From assembly GCA_963786305.1 (NCBI GenBank), contig CAWAYL010000018.1, positions 27,489 through 91,488 on the forward strand: a stretch of 64,000 bases of DNA, in the 5' to 3' direction. The position numbers and the translations under genes were made by a program. Under the pieces are notes generated by a model that was not told the DNA's origin, made no database searches, and was given only the letters and a program-made list of their open reading frames with translations. This document shows positions 1-9,622 of the stretch, piece by piece. How positions within the stretch are numbered: the first letter of the stretch is position 1; each line of letters opens with the position of its first letter. The stretch comes from CAKZLS01 sp963786305. GTDB taxonomy: Bacteria > Pseudomonadota > Alphaproteobacteria > Rhodospirillales > Defluviicoccaceae.

Positions 1-397
1 TTCGAACGTCCGGCATGTCGCCGAGACAGATCATCGCGCCATCGATGGTTTCCGGGAGCGACGCGACGCCCCGTGCCAGCGACGTGCCCATCCCGGCGGC
101 ATGGTCGTCGTTGTGCACCAGCCGGATATTGGCGCCGGCGCCGGCGACGGCGGCGGCGATGCCGGGCGCGTCGTGACCGGTAACGACCACCAGATCCGTC
201 AACTCGGCCCCAGCCAGCGTGTCGACGACGCGGCGAACCAGCAGGGTTCCGTCGATTTCGCACAACAGCTTGTTGCGGCGCCCCATCCGCCCGGACGAGC
301 CGGCGGCGAGAACGATGGCGGCAATGCGCGGTTTCGGTCGTGCTTTCGCCCGGCGGCCGCCTGCCCCGCCGCGCCCAAGACCCGGAGAGCGGCGCAC
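1..397 (-). CDS. MobA/MocA-like nucleotidyltransferase (partial, runs off left edge)
   Basis: N-terminal part of a nucleotidyltransferase of the molybdopterin-cytidylyltransferase/GlmU type. Visible motifs are the nucleotide-binding start RIAAIVLAAGSSGRMG, then KLLCEIDG, and LGDMP near the window edge, where the metal-binding Asp lies. Such enzymes transfer CMP or GMP to a cofactor or sugar phosphate. The frame differs from larB and overlaps its 3' end. The nearest plausible start is a GTG at about 397. It lies directly downstream of larB on the same strand, so a role in cofactor maturation is likely but inferred. The C-terminus is outside the window. Confidence 0.75.
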   Translation of the reverse strand, partial: MRRSPGLGRGGAGGRRAKARPKPRIAAIVLAAGSSGRMGRRNKLLCEIDGTLLVRRVVDTLAGAELTDLVVVTGHDAPGIAAAVAGAGANIRLVHNDDHAAGMGTSLARGVASLPETIDGAMICLGDMPDVR

Positions 398-1020
398 GCC
401 GCGCCGTAGCCGTTGTCGATATTGCAGACGGTGACGCCCGGCGCGCAGGACGACAGACAGGAAAACAGCGCCGTCTCGCCGGCCCGCGCCGCGCCGTAGC
501 CGGCCGACGTGGGAACGGCGATCAGCGCGCCGGGAACGAGCCCGCCGAGCACGCTCGGCAGCGCCGCGTCCATGCCGGCGACGGCGATCACCACCGGGTG
601 GCGGGCGATATCGTCGATCCGCTCCATCAGCCGCCAGATCCCGGCCACGCCGACATCGAAGATGGCGGTCGCGCCGACACCGTGGAACGCCAGCGTTCGC
701 AGCGCTTCGCCGGCCGGACCGGCGTCCGAGGTTCCGGCGGTGACCACGGCAACGCGCGGAGCGGATGCCTGGCGCGGCGCGTGATCGAAAAAGGCCGTCC
801 GCGACGCCGCGTGGTAATCCAAGCCCCGGCGATACTCGGGCATAAGGGCGGCCAGCTTGTCCGCATCCAGTCTGGTGAGCAAAAGCTCCGCGCCTCGATC
901 GCGGGCGATGCGCAGAATCTCGTCGATCTGGGCCGGCGTTTTCTGGGCGCAGAGGATTGCCTCGCCGAACCCCAGCCGGTCGGCGCGGTCCAGATCCAGC
1001 ATGACTTCGGATCCGCTCAT
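199..1020 (-). CDS. larB: LarB, pyridinium-3,5-biscarboxylic acid mononucleotide synthase
   Basis: LarB carboxylates and hydrolyses nicotinic acid adenine dinucleotide, the first step to the nickel-pincer cofactor of lactate racemase-type enzymes. The PurE-like core is clear: AVVTAGTSDAGPAGEA, DVGVAGIWRLMER, VIAVAGMDAALPSVLGGLV and NIDNGYGAACAALRVLG. It starts as MSGSEVMLDLDRADR, the short N-terminus I associate with alphaproteobacterial LarB, and overlaps the larE stop by 4 bases. LarB proteins normally end soon after the GYGAACAALR segment (about 370). The remaining open frame to 199 has no LarB character and overlaps the nucleotidyltransferase in another frame, so the true stop was probably lost to an indel near 360-375. 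Confidence 0.85.
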   Translation of the reverse strand: MSGSEVMLDLDRADRLGFGEAILCAQKTPAQIDEILRIARDRGAELLLTRLDADKLAALMPEYRRGLDYHAASRTAFFDHAPRQASAPRVAVVTAGTSDAGPAGEALRTLAFHGVGATAIFDVGVAGIWRLMERIDDIARHPVVIAVAGMDAALPSVLGGLVPGALIAVPTSAGYGAARAGETALFSCLSSCAPGVTVCNIDNGYGAACAALRVLGAAGQAAAGRKHDRNRALPPSFSPPARPGGWGAATSCCAKSTEPCWFAASSTRWLGPS

Positions 1021-1833
1021 GCGACCGGCGTCCTGTTGCGTCGCCGAGAAACGCGCTGCCCTGCTCGTAGGGAGCCAGCTGAACGGCGACGCCGCCGAGC
1101 CCCGCGAGCCGCCGCTCGGCCTCCGAGATCAACGCCGCGCGGCCGCCCGCGTCGAGACCGTCCAGGGTCGCCGCATCGAGCTCGATGACGACGCCGCCTC
1201 GGCGGATGCGGCAGCGGACGGTCGCCGGCGATGCCCCGTCGCGAAGCCAGCTCTCCACGCCGTCGATCAGCCGCAGCGTCTCCGCTTCGATGCGAATGCC
1301 GGTCTCCACGCGGCTGGACAGGCACGGCGATGCCGGCAGGTCGGCGAGCTCCGGCAGGCCCATCCGCCTGGCGAGCGCGCGCACCCGGGTCTTTGCGAAC
1401 CCGGCTTCCACATAGGGATGGCGAACGTTGTTCTCGCGCGGCCGCCTGAAGCCCGGGACGGTAGTCGCTCAGGTCGTCGGTGTTGGTACCGGACAGCACG
1501 ACGCCGGCGGACAGCCTCCCGAGCGCCGCATAGAGGTTGGATTTGCAGAAATAGCACCGGTTGGCCGGATTGTCGCGGTAGCGCTCGTCGGCGAATTCGC
1601 CCGCGTCCACCACGTCCAGGCGCCAATCCTCGGCCGCCGCCTGCGCCCGCACCCGTTGGGTCGCGGCGACCGGCACGGCCGGAGACAACGCATGCACCAT
1701 GCGGACCCGGCCGGCGCCCAGTACCCGCCGGGCAAAACTCGCCAGCGTCATGGAATCGACACCGCCGGACACGGCGATCGTCGCGCCCGCGCAATTGTCC
1801 GATCACCTCGGCGAGGCGGCCGCCGTCAACCAT
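1017..1833 (-). CDS. larE: LarE, ATP-dependent sacrificial sulfur transferase (two frameshifts)
   Basis: LarE adenylates and thiolates the pyridinium dinucleotide during nickel-pincer cofactor synthesis. The PP-loop SGGVDSMTLA sits near the N-terminus, followed by NRCYFCKSNLY, the conserved Cys segment, and LSGTNTDDLSDYRPGL. The start MVDGGRLAEVIGQL at 1833 overlaps the larC stop by 8 bases. The reading frame changes twice. The first change is near 1790, between the start and the PP-loop. The second is near 1435, after the DDLSDYRPG segment. Both lie in short GC runs and are likely sequencing indels. It belongs to one operon larC-larE-larB on the minus strand. Confidence 0.8.
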
Positions 1834-3046
1834 CGACGCTCTCCGTTTCGACTGCTTCGTCCTCCGCCCGGCGCCGCCGCGCTTGTCGCGACCGCACGCC
1901 CTTGACGGACGCCAAATCGCTCATTTCCGCCTTGGCCGACATCCCCTTGGGCCGGCGCGCCCGCTTGACCGCAAGGCCATCGAACGCCTGGATATCGCGT
2001 TCAAGGGTGGTTCGCGGAACCGTTCCCCGACGCACCCCGAGGGTCGTCGTCTCATTGAAAATCTCATCGGCCACCCGAACCGCTCCCTCGGGCCGGGCCA
2101 GGACCTGGATGGCGGCGGCCTGACGGCCCTTTTTCCCGAGCACGGGCCACTGACAGACATCAATGACGTCCGGGATAGCGCGCAGATGATCGAGTGCGAC
2201 CGCCAAATCCTCGCCGGTCTGATCGTCGACCTCGAAGCGCATGACTTCCACCGGCTCGGTGCGGGGAGCGGATATTGCCTCGGCGAACAGCGATGCGCGC
2301 AGGATGTTGCTGCGTTCCCGCAGCTTCCGCGTTCCGAAACCGGTCCCCGCGCCGATCAGGCGCCGGGGGAGCGGATCCGCGTCCAGGCTCGGCGAGAGCG
2401 TCCGAAGGATGGCCGCGCCGGTGGGAGTGACCCGCTCGCCGTCCTCGCCGTCGTCCACCAGAACGAAGCCCTTGAGCAGTTCGAGCGCCGCCGGCGCCGG
2501 CACGGGCAACGAGGCCGTGGCGGGTCCGCGCCAATCCCCGACCGCGCGGGATCGGACCGATGGACCAGCGGCACGGCCCGAGCGCCGAAATGATTGCCGC
2601 CGCCGCGAGGATATCGGCGATGGAATCGTAGGCGCCGACCTCGTGGAACGTCACCCGGTCCACGTCGATGCCGTGGACGGCGGCCTCGGCCTCGGCGAGC
2701 GCGGAGAAAATGGCGAGCGCCACGGCCCGCGTGCCGTCATCGAGCGGCGCCGAGGCAAGCCGTGCCCGGATATCCCGCCAGGCTACATGGTCGCCATCGC
2801 CGCTCCGCCGGGGGACCGTCGACGACGAACCGCGATCCGGTCAAGCACGCCGTCGCCATGGCCGGCCAGCGATGCCCGGGCCCCGTCGGGAAGCCCGACG
2901 GCGGAAATGGCGCGTTCGCATGCCGGCCACAGATCGGGGCGGCAATCGAGCAGCGCCGCGGCAAACATGTCGCCGGCGACGCCGCCGACCGCATCGAGAT
3001 GAACGGCGGCGATGGTTTCGGGTTTCCGTTCGGCACGCTTGACCAT
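1826..3046 (-). CDS. larC: LarC, nickel insertase for pincer cofactor (two frameshifts)
   Basis: LarC inserts nickel into the thiolated pyridinium nucleotide. N-terminal signature HLDAVGGVAGDMFAAALLD; middle VTFHEVGAYDSIADILAA; C-terminal half with RFEVDDQTGEDLAVALDHL. The start was chosen at MVKRAERKPETIA (3046). The protein is spread over three frames, with breaks near 2790 and near 2540. In Lactiplantibacillus plantarum larC is read through a programmed frameshift. Here there are two breaks, neither with an obvious slippery heptamer, and frameshifts are common across this contig, so errors are more likely. First gene of the lar operon. Confidence 0.8.
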
Positions 3047-3168
3047 ACCGGTGCTTTCCGCCCGCGTTGCGCCGGCCCCGACGGCCGCTTGCCGCCAGGC
3101 CCTGTTACCGAAATATGTAGCGTAGGAAACCGCGTTTGCGATCCCCAAGCCGCCCCGTCATTGCAATT

Positions 3169-4906
3169 TCACGCCCGGTGGACCGTTACTCGGGTAATCC
3201 GCCGCGCCATCTGGACGGCCTGGGCGAAGTCGGAGGCGAGCTGGATGGGACCGTCGTCGCCGATGATGCGCATTTGCCGGAGGACGCTCTCCGGTTGCGG
3301 CTGCAGACCGGATATGATGAGGGCCGTGCGATGTTTGGCGCATCTGCGCGTGAAATCCGAGAATTTGGAGGCGCCCGTCGCATCCATCATCGGCACTTCG
3401 CGCATCCGCACGATGAACGCGCGTGGCGAGCCGGCGACACTGTCGATCACGTCGGCCAGCCGGTTCGCGACACCGAAGAACAGGGGCCCACGCAACTGGA
3501 ACACCTCGACGCCTTTCGGCAGGGCGCTGCGCTGTGCCGCATCGAACGCCGTCGAGGACTCGAAGTCATCGGCGTCGTCCTCGATGATGGTCTGACCGGC
3601 GGCGCTGATGGCGACCACCTGGGTCATGCGATGCATGAACATGATGGCGCCCAGGACAACGCCCACCTCGATGGCCACCGTCAGGTCGACGGCCACGGTC
3701 AGCCCGAAGGTCAGCACCAGGACGATACGGTCGCCCCACGGGCCGGTCATCAGGTGAAGGAACCGGTCGATCTCGGCCATGTTCCAGGCGACGATCACCA
3801 GCACCGCGGCGAGACACGCCAGCGGGATATAGTCGGCGAGCGGCGCGAACAGCAGCATGAACAGCAGGATGAAGACGGCGTGCAGCATGCCGGCGACCGG
3901 CGAGCGGGCGCCGCTGCGGATATTGGTAACGGTGCGGGCGATGGCGCCGGTGGCGGGCAATCCGCCGAACAACGCCGACGCCCCGCAGGCCACGCCCTGG
4001 GCGACGAGCTCGCAGTTGGAGCGGTGGCGGCGGGCGGTCATACTGTCGGCGACCACGGCGGACAGCAAAAACTCGACGCCCGCGAGGAAGGCGATGGTAA
4101 AGGCGCTCGGCATCAGATCGCCGAGCCGTTCGAGGGTGACGCTCGGCAAACTCGGCATGGGCAGCGCGCTCGGAATGCCGCCGAACCGCGAGCTGATGGT
4201 ATCGATCGGCAACCCGGCGAGGGCGGTCACGACCGAGGCCAAGACGACCGCGACGAGGAATCCCGGAACCTTGGGCGCATAGCGGCGGAGCGCCGAGAAT
4301 CAATGCCACGGCGCCCACCGCGACGGCCAGGTTCGCCGCGTTGACGCTGTCTCTGACGCTCCACAGGGCCGACAGCTTGTGGAAAAAGTCGGCGGGAACC
4401 TGCTCGAGAGACAGCCCGAAGATGTCCTTGATCTGGCTGGTGAAGATGATGACCGCAATGCCCGCCGTGAACCCGGTGACCACCGGCTCGGGGATGTATT
4501 TGACCCACGTTCCGAGGTGCAGGAGGCCGGCGACGATGAGCATGGCTCCAGCCATCAGGGTGGCCAGCACCAGGCCGTCGTAGCCGTGCTGCTGAATGAC
4601 GCCGAAAACCACCACCACGAAGGCGCCGGTGGGACCGCCGATCTGGAACCGGCTGCCCCCCAGCATGGAAATCAGGAAGCCAGCAACGACCGCCGTGATG
4701 AGGCCCTTTTCGGGCGTCGTTCCAGACGCGATGGCCAGCGCCATGGCCAGCGGCAGCGCGACGATGGCGACGGTAAGCCCGGCAACGGCATCGTGTCGGA
4801 GATCGTCGACGGAATAGCCGTGTTTGAGGGTGGTATAGAGCTTCGGAACGAACAAGTGCCACGCGACGGTGGAGGGTGTCGGCGACGCTGCGGTGGGCGT
4901 GGTCAT
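3169..4906 (-). CDS. SulP-family anion transporter with STAS domain (one frameshift)
   Basis: Inner-membrane sulfate, bicarbonate or dicarboxylate transporter of the SulP/SLC26 family. The N-terminal half shows the family core: AVAGLTVAIVALPLAMALA, GGSRFQIGGPTGAFVVVV, YIPEPVVTGFTAGIAVII. The C-terminal cytoplasmic STAS domain includes FQLRGPLFFGVANRL and PMMDATGASKF. Total length is about 579 residues, typical of the family. The frame changes once near 4285-4297, where a one-base indel joins the AVALIL and RYAPKVPGFLV segments. It faces the same way as the lar genes but is separated from them by about 120 bases. The substrate cannot be told from sequence. Confidence 0.85.
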
Positions 4907-5391
4907 GGGATGGGGCGGTCTTCGATGAGTTCGGCGCGGTTCAACCGTTCACGCACGGTAGCATCTCAGACTAGCATAAGAACCCGCAAACAAGACATGG
5001 TTTTGTGCATCGCACAAATGTCCGCGACGAGGGCGGCTTCGCGGCGACTCCGATCTCTCGGGCCGCTCAACGGCAATTGGGACGCGGGCGTTCCGAGCCG
5101 TCTTCCTCGCACTCGCAGGCCTGAAGAATTAGACGGATCACTTCGCCCGCGCAGGCCATCGCGGTCTTGCAGTTCCAACATCGCCATCGCATCGTTCGAC
5201 CCTTTCCTTGCCGAAAGAGATCCGATGATTGAACGCTGAAAAAGCTAAAAAATCGTTACCCGCTCGGACCCGGGCAATGCGGGGGTCCGAGAGGACGGCC
5301 CCGTGGATCGTACGAGAGAGGCCGGCAATCGGCCCCGGCGATGCAATGCCGGGTACCGATCCCCACCCCCGACAACCCCTAATTTCAGCGG
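4907..5391. other. intergenic region between SulP gene and atf
   Basis: Apart from the candidate cysteine-rich frame at 5067-5192, I see no convincing gene, no RNA gene and no clear terminator with a T-run on either strand. Confidence 0.5.
5067..5192 (-). CDS. candidate 41-aa cysteine-rich small protein
   Basis: Short frame starting MRWRCWNCKTAMACAG and ending RPRPNCR. It has five cysteines (WNCK, MACAG, QACECEE, PNCR), many for 41 residues, and an acidic patch EEDG. A purine-rich GGAAAGG stretch lies about 8 bases upstream of the ATG. It sits in the otherwise empty region between the SulP gene and atf. It could be a small metal-binding protein, but I recognise no family and cannot exclude chance. 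Confidence 0.3.
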   Translation of the reverse strand: MRWRCWNCKTAMACAGEVIRLILQACECEEDGSERPRPNCR

Positions 5392-6816
5392 CTACGCCGC
5401 GCGCCAGAGCGCTTCCTTCACCAATCCGTCGGCCACGGCGTCGACGGCGTTGCGCGCAATATCGACAATCTCGTCCACATCCGCAGGCATGGTGATCAAC
5501 GGCGGCGCGAAACCGAGAATGTCACCGTGCGGCATGGCGCGCGCGATCAATCCTCGTTCGTTGCAGGCCGCAGAAACCCTGGCACCGACCTTCAGCGAGG
5601 GATCGAACCGCTCCTTGCGATCCCTGTCGGCGACGAACTCAAGGGCGGCCATGAGGCCTTCGCCGCGCACTTCGCCCACCAGCGGATGGTCATCGAAAAC
5701 CTCGTGGAGTTGGGTCTGGAAGTAAGCGCCGGTGTCGCGCGCATTCTCCACCAGGTTCTCGCGCTCGATGATGTCGAGGTTGCACAGCGCCGCCGCCGCG
5801 CCCAGCGGGTGCGCGGAATAGGTCCAGCCGTGGCCGATCGGCCCCATCTTGGCCGTGCCCTGTTCCAGCACGTCCCAAACCTTGTCGCCGATGATGACCC
5901 CGGAGAGCGGCTGATAGGCGCTGGTGAGCCCCTTGGCGACGGTCATGAGGTCCGGTTCGATCCCGTAGTGCAGAGATCCGAAATCGGATCCCAGCCGACC
6001 GAAACCGGTGACCACCTCGTCGGCGATCAGGAGAACATCGTAGCGGGCGAGCACTTTCTGGATCTCTTCCCAGTAGCCCATTGGCGGCGGGATGATGCCG
6101 CCCGTTCCCAGCACCGGCTCGCCGATAAAGGCGGCGACCGTTTCCGGCCCTTCCTCGAGGATCATCGTCTCGAGTTCGCCGGCGCACCAGCGCGAAAATT
6201 CGCTTTCGTCCATTCCCGGCTCCGCCTGCCAATAGGCGTGCGGCGTCACGGTATGGAGAATGCGATCCACCGGCAGATCGAAGGCTTCATGGAACAGCGG
6301 CAGGCCCGTCAGGCTGCCGGTCACGATGCCGGAGCCGTGATACCCGCGCCACCGCGAGATGATTTTCTTTTTTTCCGGCCGGCCGAGAATGTTGTTGTAG
6401 TACCAGATCAGCTTGACCTGGGTTTCGTTGGCGTCCGAGCCGGACATGCCGTAATAGACCTTGCTCATGCCCTCGGGCGCCATGTCGATGAGGCGTTCGG
6501 AAAGACGGATCACCGGCTCGTTGGAGTGCCCCACATAGGCGTGATAGTAGGCGAGTTTCTTGGCCTGCTCGTAGATCGCCTCCGCCATCTCCGGGCGCCC
6601 ATAGCCGATGTTGACGCAATACAGGCCGGCGAAGCCGTCGATGACGGTCGTGCCATTTCGATCGGTGATGCGGATGCCCGAGCCACCCTCGATGATCCTC
6701 GGGCCGCCGCTCAAGCCGTGAGCATGGTCGCGGAGATGGGTGGACGGATGAAAAACCGTTCGGCGGTCGATCTCCTCCAAAGACAGGTTGCGCAGTCTCT
6801 CCGGTGCCGTTGACAT
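5392..6816 (-). CDS. atf: class III aminotransferase, L-2,4-diaminobutyrate transaminase (Atf/DoeD type)
   Basis: PLP-dependent class III aminotransferase of 474 residues. The motif ADEVVTGFGRLGSDFG places the cofactor-binding Asp, and TVAKGLTSAYQPLSG holds the Schiff-base lysine. GTGGIIPPPMGYW is typical of omega-amino-acid:pyruvate aminotransferases. In ectoine degradation the equivalent enzyme (Atf in Ruegeria pomeroyi, DoeD in Halomonas elongata) converts 2,4-diaminobutyrate to aspartate semialdehyde. It is the last gene of the leftward operon uehA-eutE-asnC-ald-ssd-atf, 28 bases after ssd. An AAAGGAT stretch precedes the ATG. The substrate is inferred from gene context; the amino acceptor is probably pyruvate or 2-oxoglutarate. 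Confidence 0.88.
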   Translation of the reverse strand: MSTAPERLRNLSLEEIDRRTVFHPSTHLRDHAHGLSGGPRIIEGGSGIRITDRNGTTVIDGFAGLYCVNIGYGRPEMAEAIYEQAKKLAYYHAYVGHSNEPVIRLSERLIDMAPEGMSKVYYGMSGSDANETQVKLIWYYNNILGRPEKKKIISRWRGYHGSGIVTGSLTGLPLFHEAFDLPVDRILHTVTPHAYWQAEPGMDESEFSRWCAGELETMILEEGPETVAAFIGEPVLGTGGIIPPPMGYWEEIQKVLARYDVLLIADEVVTGFGRLGSDFGSLHYGIEPDLMTVAKGLTSAYQPLSGVIIGDKVWDVLEQGTAKMGPIGHGWTYSAHPLGAAAALCNLDIIERENLVENARDTGAYFQTQLHEVFDDHPLVGEVRGEGLMAALEFVADRDRKERFDPSLKVGARVSAACNERGLIARAMPHGDILGFAPPLITMPADVDEIVDIARNAVDAVADGLVKEALWRAA

Positions 6817-6844
6817 TGTTTTATCCTTTCGCGCTCTCGAGAAC

Positions 6845-8350
6845 TCAGCGATCGATACCGCCGAGGCAAACGTATTTCAGTTCGGTGTAGTCGTCCATGC
6901 CGTAGCGTGAGCCCTCGCGTCCCAAGCCTGACTGCTTGACGCCGCCGAACGGAATGGGCGCTCCGGTCATCTTCGCGCAATTCACCGCGACCATGCCGTA
7001 TTCGAGGGCATCGGAAAGGCGGCAGATGCGCCCCATGTCCCGGGCAAACACGTACGCCGCGAGGCCGTACTCGGTGTCGTTGGCGAGCCTGATGACCTCG
7101 TCTTCGTCTCCAAACGGCAGGATCGCCGCGACCGGCCCGAATGTTTCCTCGCGGAAAATCTTCATCCCGGGCGTGACGTCCGCCAGTACGGTCGGCTCGA
7201 AGAACAGGCCGCCCAGCGCGTGGCGGTGACCGCCGGCGAGGAGACGCGCGCCTTTTTCGATGGCGTCCGCCACGTGTTCCTCGGCCTTGGCCACGGCCTT
7301 GGCATTGATCAGGGGACCCTGGTCGACGCCCGGCTGCAGACCCGGCCCCACCCTCAGCTTGGCGACCGCGGCGGTGAAACGCTCGACGAAGGCGTCATAC
7401 AGGTCGCGATGAACGAATATCCGGTTGGCCGCGAGGCAATCCTGGCCGGTCGTCTGGAATTTGGCCGCCACGGCGCCTTCGACGGCCTCCTCAAGGTAGG
7501 CGTCCTCGCAAACGATCAAGGGCGCATGACCGCCAAGCTCCATGGACATTTTCTTGACCGTGGCCGCCCCTTGGCCGAGCAACAGCCGCCCCACCTCGGT
7601 GGAGCCGGTGAACGAGACTGCGCGCACCGCCGGGTTGGCGCAGAGCTCGCCGACCACCTCGGACGCCGTGCCCGTCACCACCGAGAAGACACCCGCCGGC
7701 ACGCCCGCGCGCTCGGCCAGCGCCGCCAGCGCCAAGGCCGAGAACGGCGTTTCGGAAGCCGGCCGGACCACCATCGTGCAACCCGCCGCGAGCGCGGCGC
7801 CGGCTTTCCGGGTGATCATCGCCGATGGGAAGTTCCACGGCGTCACCGCCGCGGCAACCCCGACCGGCGCGCGGCTGACCAGCATCATGCGGCCGGCCAG
7901 GTGGCTCGGAATGGTCTCGCCGTACAGGCGCTTCCCCTCCTCGGCGAACCAGTCGAGGAAGCTCGCGGCGTAATCGATCTCGCCCCGGCTTTCGGCCAGC
8001 GGCTTGCCCTGTTCGCAGGTCATCAGAACCGCGAGGTCTTCTTTGTTCTGCCGCATCAGCTCGGCCCAGCGACGCAGCAGATCGCCCCGTTCGGCGGGCA
8101 GCAGGCGGCGCCATGCCCCTTGCGCCTTTTCGGCCGCGGCGATGGCGGCGCGGGTTTCCGCCGCGCCCAGGTTCGGCACCGTGCCGAAGACCTTGCCGGA
8201 CGCCGGGTCGGTGACCTCGATGACGCGCCCGTCCGTGCTGTCGATCCAATGGCCATCGATGAAGGCGCGTTCGTTGAACAGCGAGGGATCGTGGAGGCGA
8301 CCGGCGAAAACGCCGTGCTCGACCGCCCAGATCGTTGCGGTGTTGGTCAT
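6845..8350 (-). CDS. ssd: NAD(P)-dependent (aspartate/succinate) semialdehyde dehydrogenase
   Basis: Aldehyde dehydrogenase superfamily, about 501 residues. Catalytic Cys in QTTGQDCLAANR, general-base Glu in MSMELGGHAP, NAD-binding SFTGSTEVG, and C-terminal PFGGVKQSGLGREG. It resembles GabD-type succinate-semialdehyde dehydrogenases. In this locus it should oxidise aspartate semialdehyde to aspartate, the role of Ssd/DoeC in ectoine catabolism. The start MTNTATIWAVE at 8350 overlaps the ald stop by four bases (ATGA), indicating translational coupling. The upstream in-frame Met at 8386 lies inside ald and was rejected. Confidence 0.9.
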   Translation of the reverse strand: MTNTATIWAVEHGVFAGRLHDPSLFNERAFIDGHWIDSTDGRVIEVTDPASGKVFGTVPNLGAAETRAAIAAAEKAQGAWRRLLPAERGDLLRRWAELMRQNKEDLAVLMTCEQGKPLAESRGEIDYAASFLDWFAEEGKRLYGETIPSHLAGRMMLVSRAPVGVAAAVTPWNFPSAMITRKAGAALAAGCTMVVRPASETPFSALALAALAERAGVPAGVFSVVTGTASEVVGELCANPAVRAVSFTGSTEVGRLLLGQGAATVKKMSMELGGHAPLIVCEDAYLEEAVEGAVAAKFQTTGQDCLAANRIFVHRDLYDAFVERFTAAVAKLRVGPGLQPGVDQGPLINAKAVAKAEEHVADAIEKGARLLAGGHRHALGGLFFEPTVLADVTPGMKIFREETFGPVAAILPFGDEDEVIRLANDTEYGLAAYVFARDMGRICRLSDALEYGMVAVNCAKMTGAPIPFGGVKQSGLGREGSRYGMDDYTELKYVCLGGIDR

Positions 8351-9474
8351 GCTGCCATCTCCTTTTCCATGAACTCGAGCGGGCACGGTTCTTCGTCGAG
8401 CGCCGCGGCAACGGCGGGGTGCGTAAGCCGGCCGTCGGCGACGTTAAGACCGTCGCGCAAGTGCCGATCATCCGCGACCGCCCGACGCCAGCCCTTGTCC
8501 GCGAGCGCCGTTACGAAGGGCAAAACGGCATAGTTCAGCGCGAACGCCGATGTGCGCGGCACGGCGCCCGGCATGTTGGTGACGCAATAGTGAACGACGC
8601 CGTCGACTTCGAACGTGGGATCGGCATGCGTGGTCGGACGGCTGGTCTCGAAGCACCCCCCCTGGTCGATGGAGACATCGACCATCACCGCCCCCGGCCG
8701 CATTGCCGCGACCAGATCGCGATCCACCAGCTTGGGAGCGGCCGCGCCCGGCAAGAGCACCGTGCCGATGACGAGGTCGGCGGCGGTCACATACTTCTCG
8801 ACGGCGTCGGCGGTGGAATAGGCGGACGTCACGCGGCTGCCGAACTGTCCCTTCAGATCGCGCAGACGATCGAGGGACTTGTCGAGGATGACGACGCGGG
8901 CCCCGAGTCCGACGGCCATCTCGGCCGCGCTCGTGCCGGCGACGCCGCCGCCCAGAATCAGCACCTGTGCCGCCTCGACCCCGGTGACGGAACCGAGCAG
9001 AAGCCCCATGCCGCCGTGCGCCTTCTCGAGATGGTGCGCCCCGACTTGGACCGCCATCTTGCCGGCAACCTCGCTCATCGGCGCCAGGAGCGGGAGGCCG
9101 CCGGCGGCCGAGGTCACCGTCTCGTAGGCGATGGCGATACAGCCCGAGCGCTTGAGCGCCGCGGCTTGGCCGGGATCGGGCGCGAGGTGGAGATACGTGA
9201 ACAGCACCTGGTCGGCGCGCAGCATCGCGCATTCGCGCGGTTGCGGCTCCTTGACCTTGACGATCATGTCGGCGGCCGCAAACACGGCTTCGGCCGTTTC
9301 GACCACCCGCGCGCCGGCGACCCGGTAATCGTCGTCGGTGACGCCGATGCCATGCGCCGCGCCGCTCTCGACCACGACGCGATGGCCTCGGGCCACGAGT
9401 TCCCGCACGCTGGCCGGTACCAGCCCGACGCGAAATTCCTGCGGCTTGATTTCCTTCGGCACACCGATAAGCAT
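8347..9474 (-). CDS. ald: alanine dehydrogenase
   Basis: NAD-dependent L-alanine dehydrogenase, about 375 residues: alanine + NAD+ to pyruvate + ammonium + NADH. Family features are MLIGVPKEIKPQEFRVGL at the start, the substrate/NAD segment YLHLAPD, catalytic His in QVGAHHLEK, the Rossmann loop LILGGGVAGTSAAEMA and DVSIDQGGCFETSRPTTH. It is embedded between asnC and ssd in the ectoine operon. I infer that it regenerates pyruvate from alanine made by Atf and releases the nitrogen. A general alanine-catabolic role is the alternative. The stop overlaps the ssd start. Confidence 0.92.
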   Translation of the reverse strand: MLIGVPKEIKPQEFRVGLVPASVRELVARGHRVVVESGAAHGIGVTDDDYRVAGARVVETAEAVFAAADMIVKVKEPQPRECAMLRADQVLFTYLHLAPDPGQAAALKRSGCIAIAYETVTSAAGGLPLLAPMSEVAGKMAVQVGAHHLEKAHGGMGLLLGSVTGVEAAQVLILGGGVAGTSAAEMAVGLGARVVILDKSLDRLRDLKGQFGSRVTSAYSTADAVEKYVTAADLVIGTVLLPGAAAPKLVDRDLVAAMRPGAVMVDVSIDQGGCFETSRPTTHADPTFEVDGVVHYCVTNMPGAVPRTSAFALNYAVLPFVTALADKGWRRAVADDRHLRDGLNVADGRLTHPAVAAALDEEPCPLEFMEKEMAA

Positions 9475-9622
9475 TCGTTTTCTCCTTTGCCCGGCGATTT
9501 CCCCGGAGCCCATGATGACTTCAAGGCTAGCGGAAAACCGGCTGAGGGTGCTTTCGAATTGGCCCTTACGAACCGAAGGTCTGGAGCGAAAAAACCGGCG
9601 TTGCCGAAGAAACTTCGGCGGC

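Noticed and set aside
857..2593. Long plus-strand open frame across the lar genes
   Set aside because: Antisense shadow; the minus strand encodes recognisable LarB, LarE and LarC segments.
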